Source of the DNA: Cloacimonetes bacterium SCGC AAA252-N17
GTDB taxonomy: Bacteria > Cloacimonadota > Cloacimonadia > JGIOTU-2
Reading direction: 5' to 3'
Assembly: GCA_000404785.1 (NCBI GenBank)
Contig: ASNI01000021.1
Span: 1-40,252 of the forward strand
Length of the DNA: 40,252 bases
Position 1 is the first letter of the stretch. Every line of letters starts with the position of its first letter. Under the pieces are notes generated by a model, which worked only from the letters and a program-made list of their open reading frames with translations, made no database searches and had not been told where the DNA came from. The position numbers were made by a program, and so were the translations under genes. Positions 1 through 8,759 of this stretch are shown here, piece after piece.

Positions 1-93
1 CAAAACATGTTGAATGAAAGACCAAGAAAAACCTTGAATTGGCTAACTCCTAAAGAGGTATTTAATAATTTAATTGTTGCAATAAAAACTTGA
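1..93 (+). pseudogene. IS30-family transposase, C-terminal end (cut by window edge)
   Basis: Frame 1 is open from the first base and ends at TGA 91-93. The 30 residues contain LNERPRKTLNW followed by LTPKEVFNNL, which matches the conserved tail of IS30-family transposases (LN-RPRKTLG--TP-EVF). Only the extreme C-terminus is inside the window, so whether the element is intact is unknown. The next ~30 bp (roughly 94-130, containing ACTTGAATTAGGTA) probably include the right inverted repeat, but its mate lies outside and cannot be checked. Confidence 0.75.
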
Positions 94-222
94 ACCTACC
101 ATATATAAACTTGAATTAGGTAGAAATTCTTTATTTAAGCTAAATCGTATTATATGTTTTGGAGTGGGAGAAACATAATTCTGAATGAGTAAATCTCTGC
201 ATTCTCTGTGGTGAATAATATA

Positions 223-1125
223 TTATATGTTCTTTCTTATCGGGTTGGTATATCGTTGCAAAATAATACCTGCGATGATAAAGACAAGTCCAATAATTGT
301 TGAAAAAAGGATTTTTTCTCCAACAACAATGCTTACCAAAAATAGGGAAAGGAATGGTGTTATATATATAAAATTACTAACTTGAGCAGTTGTTTTTGCA
401 TATTTGAGTGCGCTAAGCCACACAATAAAGGGTAAGCCCATTTCAAAAAATCCCACATACGCAGAACCAAGAACACCTTTGATATTTGGTAGAGAAAAGC
501 CCACGAAAGTCGAACGGACAATGATAAGTCCGATGCTGAAAAACAATCCGAAACAGAAACTCACAAACAGTTTCACGACAACATCATGCTTGTCCTTGAG
601 ACTGAATATCCAGAATAATGCCCATATCACAGCGCTACTCAGTGGAAGCAGGTCACCTTTTAAGTCCGAAAAGCTTAATCCAGCGATATTACCGCGAGTA
701 GCAATTATGATCACACCAAAAAAGCTTATAATAATTGCTACAATGCTCAGAAGCTTTATTTTTTGTTTGAGTAAGGGAATGGAAAGAAGCACGAGCATCA
801 GTGGCCACGTGTAATTGAGCGTGATCGCTTCCTGTGCAGGCAAGATCGAATATGCCTTGAAAAGCACGATATAATACAGAAATGGATTGAGAAAACCAAG
901 AAATGCCGCAAAGAGTAAATCCTTTGTCGAATACGTTCTCAGCAGATACAGTTTTCTTTGGATAAGGAGAACAGCAAAAATAATGAATGTCGAAAAAAAA
1001 GAGGAATACAGCAGTAACTCGAGATAATCAACATAACGAAGACTTATCTTGAAAGCAGAAGCAACTGTTGACCAGAGTATTACTGCAAGGATCACAAAAG
1101 AATATGCTTTTTTTTGAGTATCCAT
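223..1125 (-). CDS. EamA/DMT-family membrane transporter
   Basis: Drug/metabolite transporter superfamily protein with about ten hydrophobic helices arranged as two repeated EamA halves. The first half starts around YSFVILAVILWSTVASAFK and the second around LLPLSSAVIWALFWIFS. The substrate cannot be told from sequence; relatives export metabolites or take up nucleotide sugars and amino acids. The reading frame is open further upstream to 1185, but that extension overlaps the preceding pseudouridine synthase gene. The ATG at 1125 lies 5 nt after that gene's TAG, with AGGA directly before it, and gives a normal length (300 residues). It is probably the last gene of the lptE operon. Its repeats and C-terminus look intact. 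Confidence 0.85.
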   Translation of the reverse strand: MDTQKKAYSFVILAVILWSTVASAFKISLRYVDYLELLLYSSFFSTFIIFAVLLIQRKLYLLRTYSTKDLLFAAFLGFLNPFLYYIVLFKAYSILPAQEAITLNYTWPLMLVLLSIPLLKQKIKLLSIVAIIISFFGVIIIATRGNIAGLSFSDLKGDLLPLSSAVIWALFWIFSLKDKHDVVVKLFVSFCFGLFFSIGLIIVRSTFVGFSLPNIKGVLGSAYVGFFEMGLPFIVWLSALKYAKTTAQVSNFIYITPFLSLFLVSIVVGEKILFSTIIGLVFIIAGIILQRYTNPIRKNI

Positions 1126-1130
1126 TCCTG

Positions 1131-1850
1131 CTAACTGCGCTCTTTTGTGATACCCCTGACCTCTTTTTCTTTGAGATAGCGCCATTCGCCTTTTGGCATC
1201 TTCCCAATATTGATATCACCGATCTGCACGCGTTTGAGTTCGATCACAGAACTTCCAACAGTTTTGAGCATTCGCCGTATTTGCTGATTTCTCCCTTCAT
1301 AGATCACCATGCGGAGTTTTGTAAGATTTTGAGCTTTGTTAAAACTTTTTATGAAGACTTTTGCAGGAAGTGTTTTCCCGTCTTCAAGCTGGACACCTTC
1401 GCGTAGTTCTCTTAGTTGGCGGAAGTAAATTCGTCCCTTTGCTTTCACAAGATATGTTTTGGGAAGTTTCTTACCTGGATGTGTGATCTTTTGAGCAAAA
1501 TCTCCATCGTTCGAGAGAAGTAATAATCCCTCAGAATTCTTATCAAGGCGACCAATCGGGAAGACATGCTCTTTAAACTCAGGGAGCAGATCAAACACAG
1601 TTTTGCGCTTAAACGGATCCTCAGCCGTGACGAGATATCCAATGGGCTTATTCAGCATCAAATATATCTTGTTTGATGAAAACCGGAGCTTTTTATTTTT
1701 GTATTCCACAATATCATTCTGCGGGTCGATGTCAGTTGCGAGGTCTTTAATTATCTTTCCATTAACACGTATTTTACTGTCCAGCACAAGCTGTTCGCAG
1801 GAGCGCCGCGAGCCGAGTCCTGCCTGTGCAAGAAATTTATTGATCCTCAT
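1131..1850 (-). CDS. rluB: RsuA/RluB-family 16S/23S rRNA pseudouridine synthase
   Basis: Isomerises a specific uridine in rRNA to pseudouridine. The N-terminal ~60 residues form an S4 RNA-binding domain (MRINKFLAQAGLGSRR, then RVNG). The catalytic domain carries GRLDKNSEGLLLLSNDG, where the Asp of GRLD is the catalytic residue, and the family motif EGRNQQIRRML near the C-terminus. At 239 residues it is the usual length. RluB (23S) and RsuA (16S) cannot be separated with certainty; the symbol is the best guess. It starts 3 nt after the lptE stop (TAG-AAA-ATG), so the two genes are probably co-transcribed and translationally coupled. Confidence 0.88.
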   Translation of the reverse strand: MRINKFLAQAGLGSRRSCEQLVLDSKIRVNGKIIKDLATDIDPQNDIVEYKNKKLRFSSNKIYLMLNKPIGYLVTAEDPFKRKTVFDLLPEFKEHVFPIGRLDKNSEGLLLLSNDGDFAQKITHPGKKLPKTYLVKAKGRIYFRQLRELREGVQLEDGKTLPAKVFIKSFNKAQNLTKLRMVIYEGRNQQIRRMLKTVGSSVIELKRVQIGDINIGKMPKGEWRYLKEKEVRGITKERS

Positions 1851-1853
1851 TTT

Positions 1854-2375
1854 CTACCATTGCTCGATCGTATTTGAAAGGATCACATTACAAAGCTCAT
1901 ATATGATGGATTTCTGAGCATCTTCTTCGGAGAAAAGCTCGATTCCCTGTCCGTCTTCCTCTTCTGCTGCCGTGCCTGTACCATAAAGTGCGGAGTGACT
2001 CAAATTATTATTCTGCCAGATCACCTCATCACGCACCATATCCTTTGCCTCGACCTGAAAGACGATCGTAACCTTCCATTCAAGTGGATTTTCCTGCATA
2101 TCATAAGCATTGACTATCCTTTTATAGGAGCGGACAGTTCCCCGAATATCCATGTCGGCATCATCACCCTGCACGTCAAGGCGGTTATCTTCGATGAATG
2201 CATCAGTCAGATATTCTGAGACAAGTCCGGGTAGCTCGTATTGCTCGGTATCATTATCAAATTCTGCTATCATGACCGTCTTAAGATGCGGATTTGAGCG
2301 CGTGTAAAAAGAATAATGCCCGCATCCAAGAACGCAGAGAAAAATTATTGAGATCAAGAAATATTTTTTTATCAT
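1854..2375 (-). CDS. lptE: LptE-like LPS-assembly lipoprotein
   Basis: Likely the outer-membrane lipoprotein that plugs and assembles LptD for LPS export. It has a lipoprotein signal peptide: MIKKYF, a hydrophobic stretch, then the lipobox VLGC with Cys18. HYSFYTRSNPHLKTVMIAEFDNDT is followed by a region running through a 'VSEYLTDAFIEDNRLDV' helix and an RGTVRSYKR strand, a pattern typical of LptE from the FCB group (Pfam LptE). A 173-residue length fits. AAGG lies upstream of the ATG. It is the first gene of the lptE - pseudouridine synthase - EamA operon. It indicates a diderm, LPS-making cell. Confidence 0.8.
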   Translation of the reverse strand: MIKKYFLISIIFLCVLGCGHYSFYTRSNPHLKTVMIAEFDNDTEQYELPGLVSEYLTDAFIEDNRLDVQGDDADMDIRGTVRSYKRIVNAYDMQENPLEWKVTIVFQVEAKDMVRDEVIWQNNNLSHSALYGTGTAAEEEDGQGIELFSEEDAQKSIIYELCNVILSNTIEQW

Positions 2376-2434
2376 ATGAACCTTCTTGAATAAGAAAATG
2401 CTGCCGGCATTTTCTGTGTCAAATAAAAAGAAAT

Positions 2435-2540
2435 TTAACCACTAATTAACACTAATTAACACGAAAAGAAATTAAGAAAATGAAAAATTAATTTTGACTA
2501 TTGATCTGCTCAATCTTCGTGTATCTGCGTGCTATTAATT
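2435..2540. repeat. Dispersed intergenic repeat (ACCACTAATTAACAC type)
   Basis: The gap between lptE and the HTH-EIIA gene contains a direct duplication of ACTAATTAAC (2441-2460) after an ACCAC start. On the right it ends with a CTTCGTGTATCTGCGTGCTATTAAT segment. ACCAC...CACGAA and TTCGTGT are inverted with respect to each other, as in the other MITE-like repeats of this window. No gene is visible here. Confidence 0.45.
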
Positions 2541-2616
2541 TGAAATTTGAAAATTTATAATAAAAAGTTTGACTACAATTTCGTCATTTGTACTTTATTT
2601 ATTGGAGGATAATCAA

Positions 2617-3282
2617 ATGGCAAAAGATGAAATTTTAACTCTGGGTGAAGCTGCAAAATATTTAAACATGTCACCGGAAACAATAGTGAACTTAGTTTCT
2701 TTGAAAAAACTCAAAGGGATCAAAGTCGGGAATCAGTGGCGCTTTATCAAAGAGGATATTGAATCGTGGAAAGGTACGCAGGATAAACCAAATGTGGAGA
2801 AAATCGCGTTGGAAAATGTAGTCAGCCGATTTTTCTCGTTCATAAATTCGGATTTTATTCTCGGAGACCTGAATGCAAAACACCGCTTTGAAGTGCTCGC
2901 AACAATGTCACAATTTGCTAAGGAAAACAGTGTTTGCACCAATCAGAGCTGGCTCTTTGATATGCTCAGCAAACGGGAGCGTCTTATATCTACTGGTATA
3001 GGAAACGGCGTTGCATTTCTGCATCCACGAAGCGTTCACACTGATAAGATCAATTTTTCAGCAGTTCTGCTTGGCATTTCAAGAGAGGGTCTTGATTTCC
3101 GCTCTATGGACAGGGCGCAGGTAAATCTGTTCTTCCTATTACTATTGAAGACCGAGCAACAGCATCTTTTCGCACTTTCCTATTTAAGCCAGCTTTTCAG
3201 AGAAGACCATATTAAAGAAAAAATTGTACAAGCTCCTGACAATAAAACGATTCTCGATCTTCTCAAATTACAGGTTGGTTAA
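2617..3282 (+). CDS. HTH (excisionase-type) plus PTS EIIA-like fusion regulator
   Basis: Residues 1-50 form an excisionase/MerR-type helix-turn-helix (LTLGEAAKYLNMSPETIVNLVSLKKLKGIKVGNQWRF). The remainder resembles a fructose/mannitol/nitrogen-type PTS EIIA domain, with the phosphorylatable-His motif ISTGIGNGVAFLHPRS around residue 133 and the later LFALSYLSQLFRED block. It is therefore probably a phosphorylation-sensing transcription regulator; its target is unknown. I chose the ATG at 2617 because a perfect GGAGG at 2604-2608 precedes it; the frame is open to 2569 but without a ribosome binding site there. No PTS transport genes are nearby, so a regulatory role fits better than sugar uptake (inference). 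Confidence 0.8.
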   Translation: MAKDEILTLGEAAKYLNMSPETIVNLVSLKKLKGIKVGNQWRFIKEDIESWKGTQDKPNVEKIALENVVSRFFSFINSDFILGDLNAKHRFEVLATMSQFAKENSVCTNQSWLFDMLSKRERLISTGIGNGVAFLHPRSVHTDKINFSAVLLGISREGLDFRSMDRAQVNLFFLLLLKTEQQHLFALSYLSQLFREDHIKEKIVQAPDNKTILDLLKLQVG

Positions 3283-3336
3283 ATTATAAAATTGTGCTAT
3301 CTCAGTTCGAGAAAACCGAAACAAAATTTATATATA

Positions 3337-3545
3337 ACCACAGAGAGCACAGAGGACATTGAGTAAAAATAAAAATAGCTATATAAAACATTATTTAGGA
3401 AGTTATAAAAAATATTATTTGCGATATCCCTCCAGTTAAGAAATTAAAATGGAATGATAGAAATAAATAAAAACCTATTTCTTAAATCGATCGTTAAATA
3501 GATGAGTGAATTTATATTTTCTGTTTGCTCTGTGTCCTCTGTGGT
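3337..3545. repeat. MITE-like element with ACCACAGAG inverted ends
   Basis: The left end ACCACAGAGAGCACAGAGGAC and the right end CTCTGTGTCCTCTGTGGT are imperfect inverted repeats enclosing about 170 bp of AT-rich non-coding DNA. The same end sequence recurs at 9460-9493, 26971-27232 and, in fragments, at 200 and 36886. No transposase is encoded. This fills the gap between the HTH-EIIA gene and the tRNA; no gene is visible. Confidence 0.6.
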
Positions 3546-3596
3546 AAGTTATTTATGAATAAGTGTGAGATTCCACAAGACTATGTTGATAAAAAA

Positions 3597-3672
3597 TGGT
3601 GGGCCCAAGAGGGATCGAACCTCTTACCGCCCGGTTATGAGCCGGGAGCTCTACCAACTGAGCTATGGGCCC
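3597..3672 (-). tRNA. tRNA with CAT anticodon (Met or lysidine-modified Ile2)
   Basis: Read on the minus strand: acceptor stem GGGCCCA/TGGGCCC, D-arm with TAGCTCAGTTGG, anticodon stem CCCGG/CCGGG with loop CTCATAA (anticodon CAT), and T-arm with GGTTCGATCC. A CCA tail is encoded (3597-3599). A CAT anticodon can be elongator Met, initiator Met or Ile2. The strong acceptor stem beginning G-C argues against an initiator, but Met and Ile2 are not separated here. Confidence 0.95.
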
Positions 3673-3736
3673 TGATAAAATGGTAAGGTATTTGTCTTTC
3701 ATGTAAAGGATAACCTGTCAAGTTTTACACAAAATC

Positions 3737-5737
3737 ATGAAACACTTTGAATTAGTATCCGATTATGCTCCCCGAGGCGACCAACCTCAGGCAATTGAGG
3801 AAATTACAAAAAACATCAAAAAGAACGTTCCTTTCCAAACTCTTCTCGGTGTAACCGGTTCAGGAAAGACATTTACGATCGCAAATGTTATCAAAAATGT
3901 AGAAAAACCAGTGCTCATTATTTCTCATAATAAAACACTTGCAGCTCAGCTATTTGGTGAGATGAAGCAGCTTTTCCCAAAGAATGCTGTTGAATATTTT
4001 GTTAGTTATTATGATTACTATCAGCCGGAAGCTTACCTGCCTGTGAGCGATACATATATTGAAAAAGATGCGGATATCAACGAGCAGATAGATAAACTTC
4101 GGTTGCGTGCCACAATGTCTTTGATGGAGCGCAGAGATGTCATTATTGTTGCAAGCGTATCGTGTATTTACGGGTTGGGTGTGCCCGAGCAATACAGGGA
4201 ATCGCTTATCGACCTGAAAGTTGGACAGGAACTGGAAAGGGATGAGCTTCTTCGCAAATTGGTGAATATTTATTATGCGCGAAATGATTTTGAATTTCAA
4301 CGGGGAACCTTTCGTGTGCGTGGTGATGTAGTTGAGATATATCCTGCATATTTGGAGAATTCTATCAGAGTTGAGTTTGATATCAATGAGATCACAAAAT
4401 TATATCGCATCAACCCTCTAACCGGTGAAATTCTGGAAGAGCTTGACGAGTATGCAGTCTATCCTGCGCGGCATTTCATTACCTCACCAGAAAATCTTGA
4501 AAACGCACTTAGAAAAATCAAAAAAGAGGTGGACGATCGTGTGAAGTATTTCAAATATAAAAAAATGTGGATCGAGGCACAGCGAATCCAGCAGAGAACA
4601 AGTTTTGACCTCGAGATGATGCGTGAAGTTGGATATGTATCCGGCATTGAGAATTATTCGCGCCATCTTTCAGGAAGAAAACAAGGGGAACGTCCCGCCT
4701 GCCTGCTGGATTATTTTCCCGATGATTATCTCATGATCATCGATGAATCTCATGCTTCGATCCCGCAAGTTCATGCCATGTTTGGAGGAGACTTCTCAAG
4801 AAAGAAATCGCTGGTTGATAATGGATTCCGCCTGCCTTCTGCTTATGATAATCGTCCTTTGAGATTTTATGAATTCGAGAATATGATGAACCAGGTCGTG
4901 TTCATGTCTGCCACGCCTGCTGCCTATGAGCTTGATAAATCACAAGGAGTGATCGTTGAACAGATTGTCCGACCAACAGGACTTATTGATCCGGAGATCG
5001 AACTGAAGAAAGCTAAATTTCAGGTCGATGACCTGCTCGAGGAAATACAAAAACATGCGGCAAAAGGACAGCGCGTGCTTGTGACAACACTGACTAAAAA
5101 AATGGCAGAAGATCTTACGAATTATGTATCACAAATTGGGGTGAGAGCAAAGTATCTGCATAGCGAAGTGCATACGCTGGACAGAATTGAGATCATCAGG
5201 GATTTGCGGTTAGGTGAGTTCGATGTGCTTATTGGTGTGAACCTGCTGCGGGAAGGACTCGATCTGCCCGAAGTGGCGCTTGTTGCGATTCTCGATGCTG
5301 ATAAAGCTGGCTTTCTCCGTTCAACTCGCTCGCTTATTCAAACTGCGGGACGTGCAGCACGGCATATTGACGGTAAAGTGATTTTCTATGCTGATAAAGT
5401 ATCCGAAGCAATGAAGTATGCGATCAGTGAAACGAACCGCCGCAGAAAAATCCAGAAAGAATACAATAAAAAGCACAATATTACACCCGAATCAATAAGT
5501 AAAACAATTGAAAGCATCATGAAGTCCACCTCTGTTGCCGAGTTCAAGAAGGAGCAGAAAAAGGGTTTCGGAGCTGCAGAACAGAAAAAACTTGATTTCA
5601 AAAAGTATCTCACAATAAATAGCAAAGAAGACGCAATCGAACTGCTGACAAAAGAGATGAACCGCCTGGCAAGGGATTTGCGCTTCGAAGAAGCTGCCGA
5701 GATCCGCGACAGGATACTCGAGCTCAAAGAAATGTAA
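3737..5737 (+). CDS. uvrB: Excinuclease ABC subunit UvrB
   Basis: Damage-verifying helicase-like subunit of nucleotide excision repair; it works with UvrA and UvrC in the cytoplasm. Walker A is GVTGSGKT at residues 38-45. The beta-hairpin region that clamps DNA reads YDYYQPEAYLP. The DESHASIPQ Walker B segment and the helicase motifs QTAGRAARH near residue 535 are intact. The C-terminal UVR coiled-coil (EMNRLARDLRFEEAAEIRD), which binds UvrC, is present. At 666 residues it is full length. It lies 10 nt upstream of ruvB, so the two form a DNA-repair operon. Confidence 0.98.
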   Translation: MKHFELVSDYAPRGDQPQAIEEITKNIKKNVPFQTLLGVTGSGKTFTIANVIKNVEKPVLIISHNKTLAAQLFGEMKQLFPKNAVEYFVSYYDYYQPEAYLPVSDTYIEKDADINEQIDKLRLRATMSLMERRDVIIVASVSCIYGLGVPEQYRESLIDLKVGQELERDELLRKLVNIYYARNDFEFQRGTFRVRGDVVEIYPAYLENSIRVEFDINEITKLYRINPLTGEILEELDEYAVYPARHFITSPENLENALRKIKKEVDDRVKYFKYKKMWIEAQRIQQRTSFDLEMMREVGYVSGIENYSRHLSGRKQGERPACLLDYFPDDYLMIIDESHASIPQVHAMFGGDFSRKKSLVDNGFRLPSAYDNRPLRFYEFENMMNQVVFMSATPAAYELDKSQGVIVEQIVRPTGLIDPEIELKKAKFQVDDLLEEIQKHAAKGQRVLVTTLTKKMAEDLTNYVSQIGVRAKYLHSEVHTLDRIEIIRDLRLGEFDVLIGVNLLREGLDLPEVALVAILDADKAGFLRSTRSLIQTAGRAARHIDGKVIFYADKVSEAMKYAISETNRRRKIQKEYNKKHNITPESISKTIESIMKSTSVAEFKKEQKKGFGAAEQKKLDFKKYLTINSKEDAIELLTKEMNRLARDLRFEEAAEIRDRILELKEM

Positions 5738-5747
5738 TGAGGTTTGT

Positions 5748-6785
5748 ATGGAAGAACGAATAAACGATCCCGAAATAGTGGACGACGATGTTACTTATGA
5801 CACAACACTGCGTCCGAAAACGCTGAAGGATTTTGTCGGACAGGAAAAAATAAAGGAAATCCTTTCAATCACAATTGAAGCGTGCAAACAGCGCAATGAG
5901 CCCATTGACCACATACTTTTTTACGGTCCTCCTGGGCTGGGAAAAACTACCCTTTCCATTATTATTGCAAATGAGCTGAAGACAGAACTCAAAACCACAT
6001 CCGGACCTGCGATAGAGAAACCGTCCGATCTAGCGGGGATTCTGACAAATCTCAGCGCAAAGGATGTCTTTTTTATTGATGAGATACATCGCTTGAATCA
6101 TGTGATTGAGGAATATCTATATCCTGCGATCGAGGATTTCAATCTTGAGATCATCATTGACCAGGGACCGAGCGCGAGAACTCTGCGACTTAACCTAGAA
6201 CCATTTACACTTGTGGGTTCGACCACGCGTGCCGGTTTGATAAGCTCTCCGCTTCGCAGCAGGTTCGGACTTGTGCTTCGGCTTGATTATTATGACACAA
6301 AAGAGATTTTTAAGATAGTGCTGCGTTCTGCAAAATTGTTGAATGTAGAAATAACAAAAGATGGAGCGCAGGAAATTGCATGTCGTTCCCGCGGGACCCC
6401 GAGAATTGCAAACCGCCTTCTTCGACGTGTCCGTGATTACGCTCAGATTAAGGGCGATGGTGTGATTACAAAAGAGATCGCTGATGCTGCCCTCAAAATG
6501 CTGGAAGTTGACGAACTTGGTTTGGATGAAATGGATAAGAAACTTATCCAGACGATCATCGAGTTTTATCAGGGTGGTCCGGTCGGATTGAAAACCCTTT
6601 CAATGGCTATTGGTGAAGATGCGGGAACAATCGAAGAAATTTACGAGCCCTATCTTCTGCAAAAAGGATTTCTAAAAAGAACTCTTCGCGGAAGAGAAGC
6701 CACAGAAAAAGCATACAAGCATTTTGGCATAGAACAGACAGGAGAAAACTCAAAAAAACAAAGCGAACTATTTGAGAAGAGTTAA
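5748..6785 (+). CDS. ruvB: Holliday junction branch-migration helicase RuvB
   Basis: Hexameric AAA+ motor that, with RuvA, drives branch migration of Holliday junctions. It has Walker A (YGPPGLGKTTLS), Walker B (FIDEIHRL), the sensor/arginine-finger block STTRAGLISSPLRSRFG, and the C-terminal winged helix (GPVGLKTLSMAIGEDAGTIEE). At 345 residues it is the usual length. GAGG from the end of uvrB sits just ahead of the ATG, consistent with co-expression. No ruvA or ruvC lies in this window. Confidence 0.98.
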   Translation: MEERINDPEIVDDDVTYDTTLRPKTLKDFVGQEKIKEILSITIEACKQRNEPIDHILFYGPPGLGKTTLSIIIANELKTELKTTSGPAIEKPSDLAGILTNLSAKDVFFIDEIHRLNHVIEEYLYPAIEDFNLEIIIDQGPSARTLRLNLEPFTLVGSTTRAGLISSPLRSRFGLVLRLDYYDTKEIFKIVLRSAKLLNVEITKDGAQEIACRSRGTPRIANRLLRRVRDYAQIKGDGVITKEIADAALKMLEVDELGLDEMDKKLIQTIIEFYQGGPVGLKTLSMAIGEDAGTIEEIYEPYLLQKGFLKRTLRGREATEKAYKHFGIEQTGENSKKQSELFEKS

Positions 6786-6798
6786 ATTAGGAGTTTAG

Positions 6799-6840
6799 AT
6801 GTTGAAAGAAGTGAAATGCCGAATTTGTTTGGTAAGATGA
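6799..6840 (+). pseudogene. Possible 5' remnant of the gene once following ruvB
   Basis: A 13-codon reading frame (MLKEVKCRICLVR) starts 13 nt after ruvB with a good AGGAG ribosome binding site 5 nt upstream, and stops almost at once where the sequence turns markedly AT-rich. This looks like the first codons of a gene that was cut when the ATPase module arrived. The frame is too short to be identified; it could also be a chance ORF. Confidence 0.3.
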
Positions 6841-6940
6841 TTTCGAATTTATATGGAAATTTATTTTATTTATCATTTGACATTACCTGAGTTTATTTAT
6901 TTTTCTGGTTATAGATTTTTTGTCAAATTTAGGAGTAAAT

Positions 6941-8170
6941 ATGATTAAATCAATAAGGTTTAAAAACTTTTTTTGTTTTAAAGATGCAAAGGTTGAATTA
7001 GAAAAAGATACTAATGTTCTGATTGGTATAAATGGTTCGGGAAAGACTAATTTTTTAAAGGCGATAAAATTACTTTATGAAGGAGTCACTGGAATAGGAC
7101 TGAAGAATCTCATTATCGATAATTGGGGAGGCTTTGATAATATATATTTTAGCGATTTAGAAAATGAGAAAAAGGATAGGAAGTACTTTATAATTGAATA
7201 TGAGTTAAATAAAGACGTATTTTCCAAATTCGGTTACAATTTCAGAGAAGATTTTTATTATAAAATCATTGTCCATAAAAATCCCGGATTTAGTAATTAT
7301 TATGTTACAGAGAAAATTTACGTTAAGAAGGAAAAAGAAGATGATTTTATCTATCTTGAATTTAATAATGGAAAGGGGTGCGTATGGGGAAAACCTGACG
7401 AAGAAGAACCAGATTCATCTTATGCAAGAAATCTTGGATTAATTAAATATAAAGATTTTGATCCCCAAGAATTAGCATTAAACAATATTAGTGATCCTGA
7501 AAGATTTTGGGTTCAGGATACAATAAAAAAAACTATTAGGGAATCGATAGTCTACTTTTATATTGATACTACTCCATACAGTAAGATTAGAAATGCAGTA
7601 TTACCAACTTCCGAAAGAAGACTTGCTGCAGACGGAAGAAATCTAGCTCAAATATTGAATACTTTAAGAATGAATTTTATGACAAATCACAGAAAAATGT
7701 TGAAAAAATTAAACGATGTAAATCCTAATTATTTGGATGTTGCTTTTAATCAGGTTGGTTCAAATATCGAGCTTGTTTTAGAAGAAAAGGGACTTGATAA
7801 GGTAATCCATGTCAGTAATATTTCAGATGGAACATTACATTTCCTTTGTTTACTATCAATTTTTTATAATCCAAATAGAGGACAGCTTGTTTGTATCGAT
7901 GAACCCGAAACTGGTCTTCATCCTGATATGATGTCACAAATTACAAGCGCGATTAAGGAATTTTCAACAGAAACTCAATTTATTATTGCTACTCACTCAG
8001 AAAATATTCTAAACGCATTTAATTTAGAAAATATTAGAGTTTTTGAAAAAAATGATAAAAATGAAACTGTTATAAATCAATTTTCAGATAAAGATTTTAA
8101 AGGATGGTATGATAAATTCAGCATTGGACAAATGTGGAGACAAGGTGATCTGGGAGGAAATCGTTGGTAA
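6941..8170 (+). CDS. AAA15/AAA_21-type ABC ATPase (OLD/AriA-like)
   Basis: SMC/RecF-like ATPase. The N-terminus IKSIRFKNFFCFKD is the typical DNA-repair ATPase start. Walker A is GINGSGKT at residues 29-36. The signature is ISDGTLHFL near residue 300, Walker B is VCIDEPETGLHPD near 320, and the switch His is in IATHSENIL. Proteins of this kind pair with TOPRIM or nuclease partners in anti-phage modules such as OLD, Gabija and PARIS (family knowledge). The ATG at 6941 follows AGGAG (6931-6935); the frame is open slightly further upstream. Its stop overlaps the start of the DUF4276 gene by 7 nt, so the two are translationally coupled. The pair is visibly more AT-rich than uvrB-ruvB, which suggests transfer. 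Confidence 0.88.
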   Translation: MIKSIRFKNFFCFKDAKVELEKDTNVLIGINGSGKTNFLKAIKLLYEGVTGIGLKNLIIDNWGGFDNIYFSDLENEKKDRKYFIIEYELNKDVFSKFGYNFREDFYYKIIVHKNPGFSNYYVTEKIYVKKEKEDDFIYLEFNNGKGCVWGKPDEEEPDSSYARNLGLIKYKDFDPQELALNNISDPERFWVQDTIKKTIRESIVYFYIDTTPYSKIRNAVLPTSERRLAADGRNLAQILNTLRMNFMTNHRKMLKKLNDVNPNYLDVAFNQVGSNIELVLEEKGLDKVIHVSNISDGTLHFLCLLSIFYNPNRGQLVCIDEPETGLHPDMMSQITSAIKEFSTETQFIIATHSENILNAFNLENIRVFEKNDKNETVINQFSDKDFKGWYDKFSIGQMWRQGDLGGNRW

Positions 8171-8721
8171 GAAAGATTTTGTTTATCGAAGGAACCAAAG
8201 ATGACACGAATGGAAATTTAAGAGAAGGATTTCATAAGCTACTAGTACAGAAGTTAAAAGGAAATATGCCAAGAATTAAAATGGGGAACGGTGTAACAGA
8301 AGCAAAAAAAACCTTCATAAATAATTCTACAAATAAAAACTTATCTGAATACAGTTTTTTATTAATAGATTTAGATGATTGTGAATCTAATAAAAACAAA
8401 AAAATAGATGAATATCAACTAAATGATTTTTCAAATTTCGTTTTTTTTATGATTCAGGAAATGGAAGCCTGGTTTTTATCTCAACCAAAAATTCTTGATG
8501 ATTTTTATAATGACGATATCTCTCAGAGAATAACCAAAAAAAATTATAAAGAGTTTGAGCATCCTGCTGAATATTTACAACAAATTACAAAAAACTCTAA
8601 CGGGAAAAAATATCATAAAATAAAGCATGGGGTTGAATTATTAAAAAGACTTAATGCTCATGTTTTGGAGAAAGATTCAACTGAATTCAAAGAATTAATA
8701 AAACAACTTCAATCTGTTTAG
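8164..8721 (+). CDS. DUF4276-family TOPRIM-like protein, partner of the ATPase
   Basis: The N-terminus KILFIEGTKDD, with an acidic residue at position 9, and the later LIDLDDC give the E...DxD arrangement of a TOPRIM-like fold. MIQEMEAWFLSQP is characteristic of DUF4276 proteins, which are typically encoded beside AAA ATPases. The start is a TTG inside the end of the ATPase gene; it is supported by a strong GGGAGG at 8152-8157, six bases upstream. It is probably a nuclease-type effector or a binding partner held by the ATPase, comparable in layout to AriA/AriB of PARIS although AriB is DUF4435. The function is inferred, not known. Confidence 0.75.
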   Translation: MVRKILFIEGTKDDTNGNLREGFHKLLVQKLKGNMPRIKMGNGVTEAKKTFINNSTNKNLSEYSFLLIDLDDCESNKNKKIDEYQLNDFSNFVFFMIQEMEAWFLSQPKILDDFYNDDISQRITKKNYKEFEHPAEYLQQITKNSNGKKYHKIKHGVELLKRLNAHVLEKDSTEFKELIKQLQSV

Positions 8722-8759
8722 TTGTTTTTGATTGTTAGTCGAGTATGCTATTAGATAAG

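Noticed and set aside
3673..3736. A promoter for the CAT tRNA on the minus strand (TTGACAGG)
   Set aside because: The -35 hexamer is clear, but no acceptable -10 could be found at the right spacing, so it is not listed.
3950..4300. Antisense open frames within uvrB, ruvB and alaS
   Set aside because: They run opposite to strongly conserved genes and show no family features; shadows of the real coding frames.
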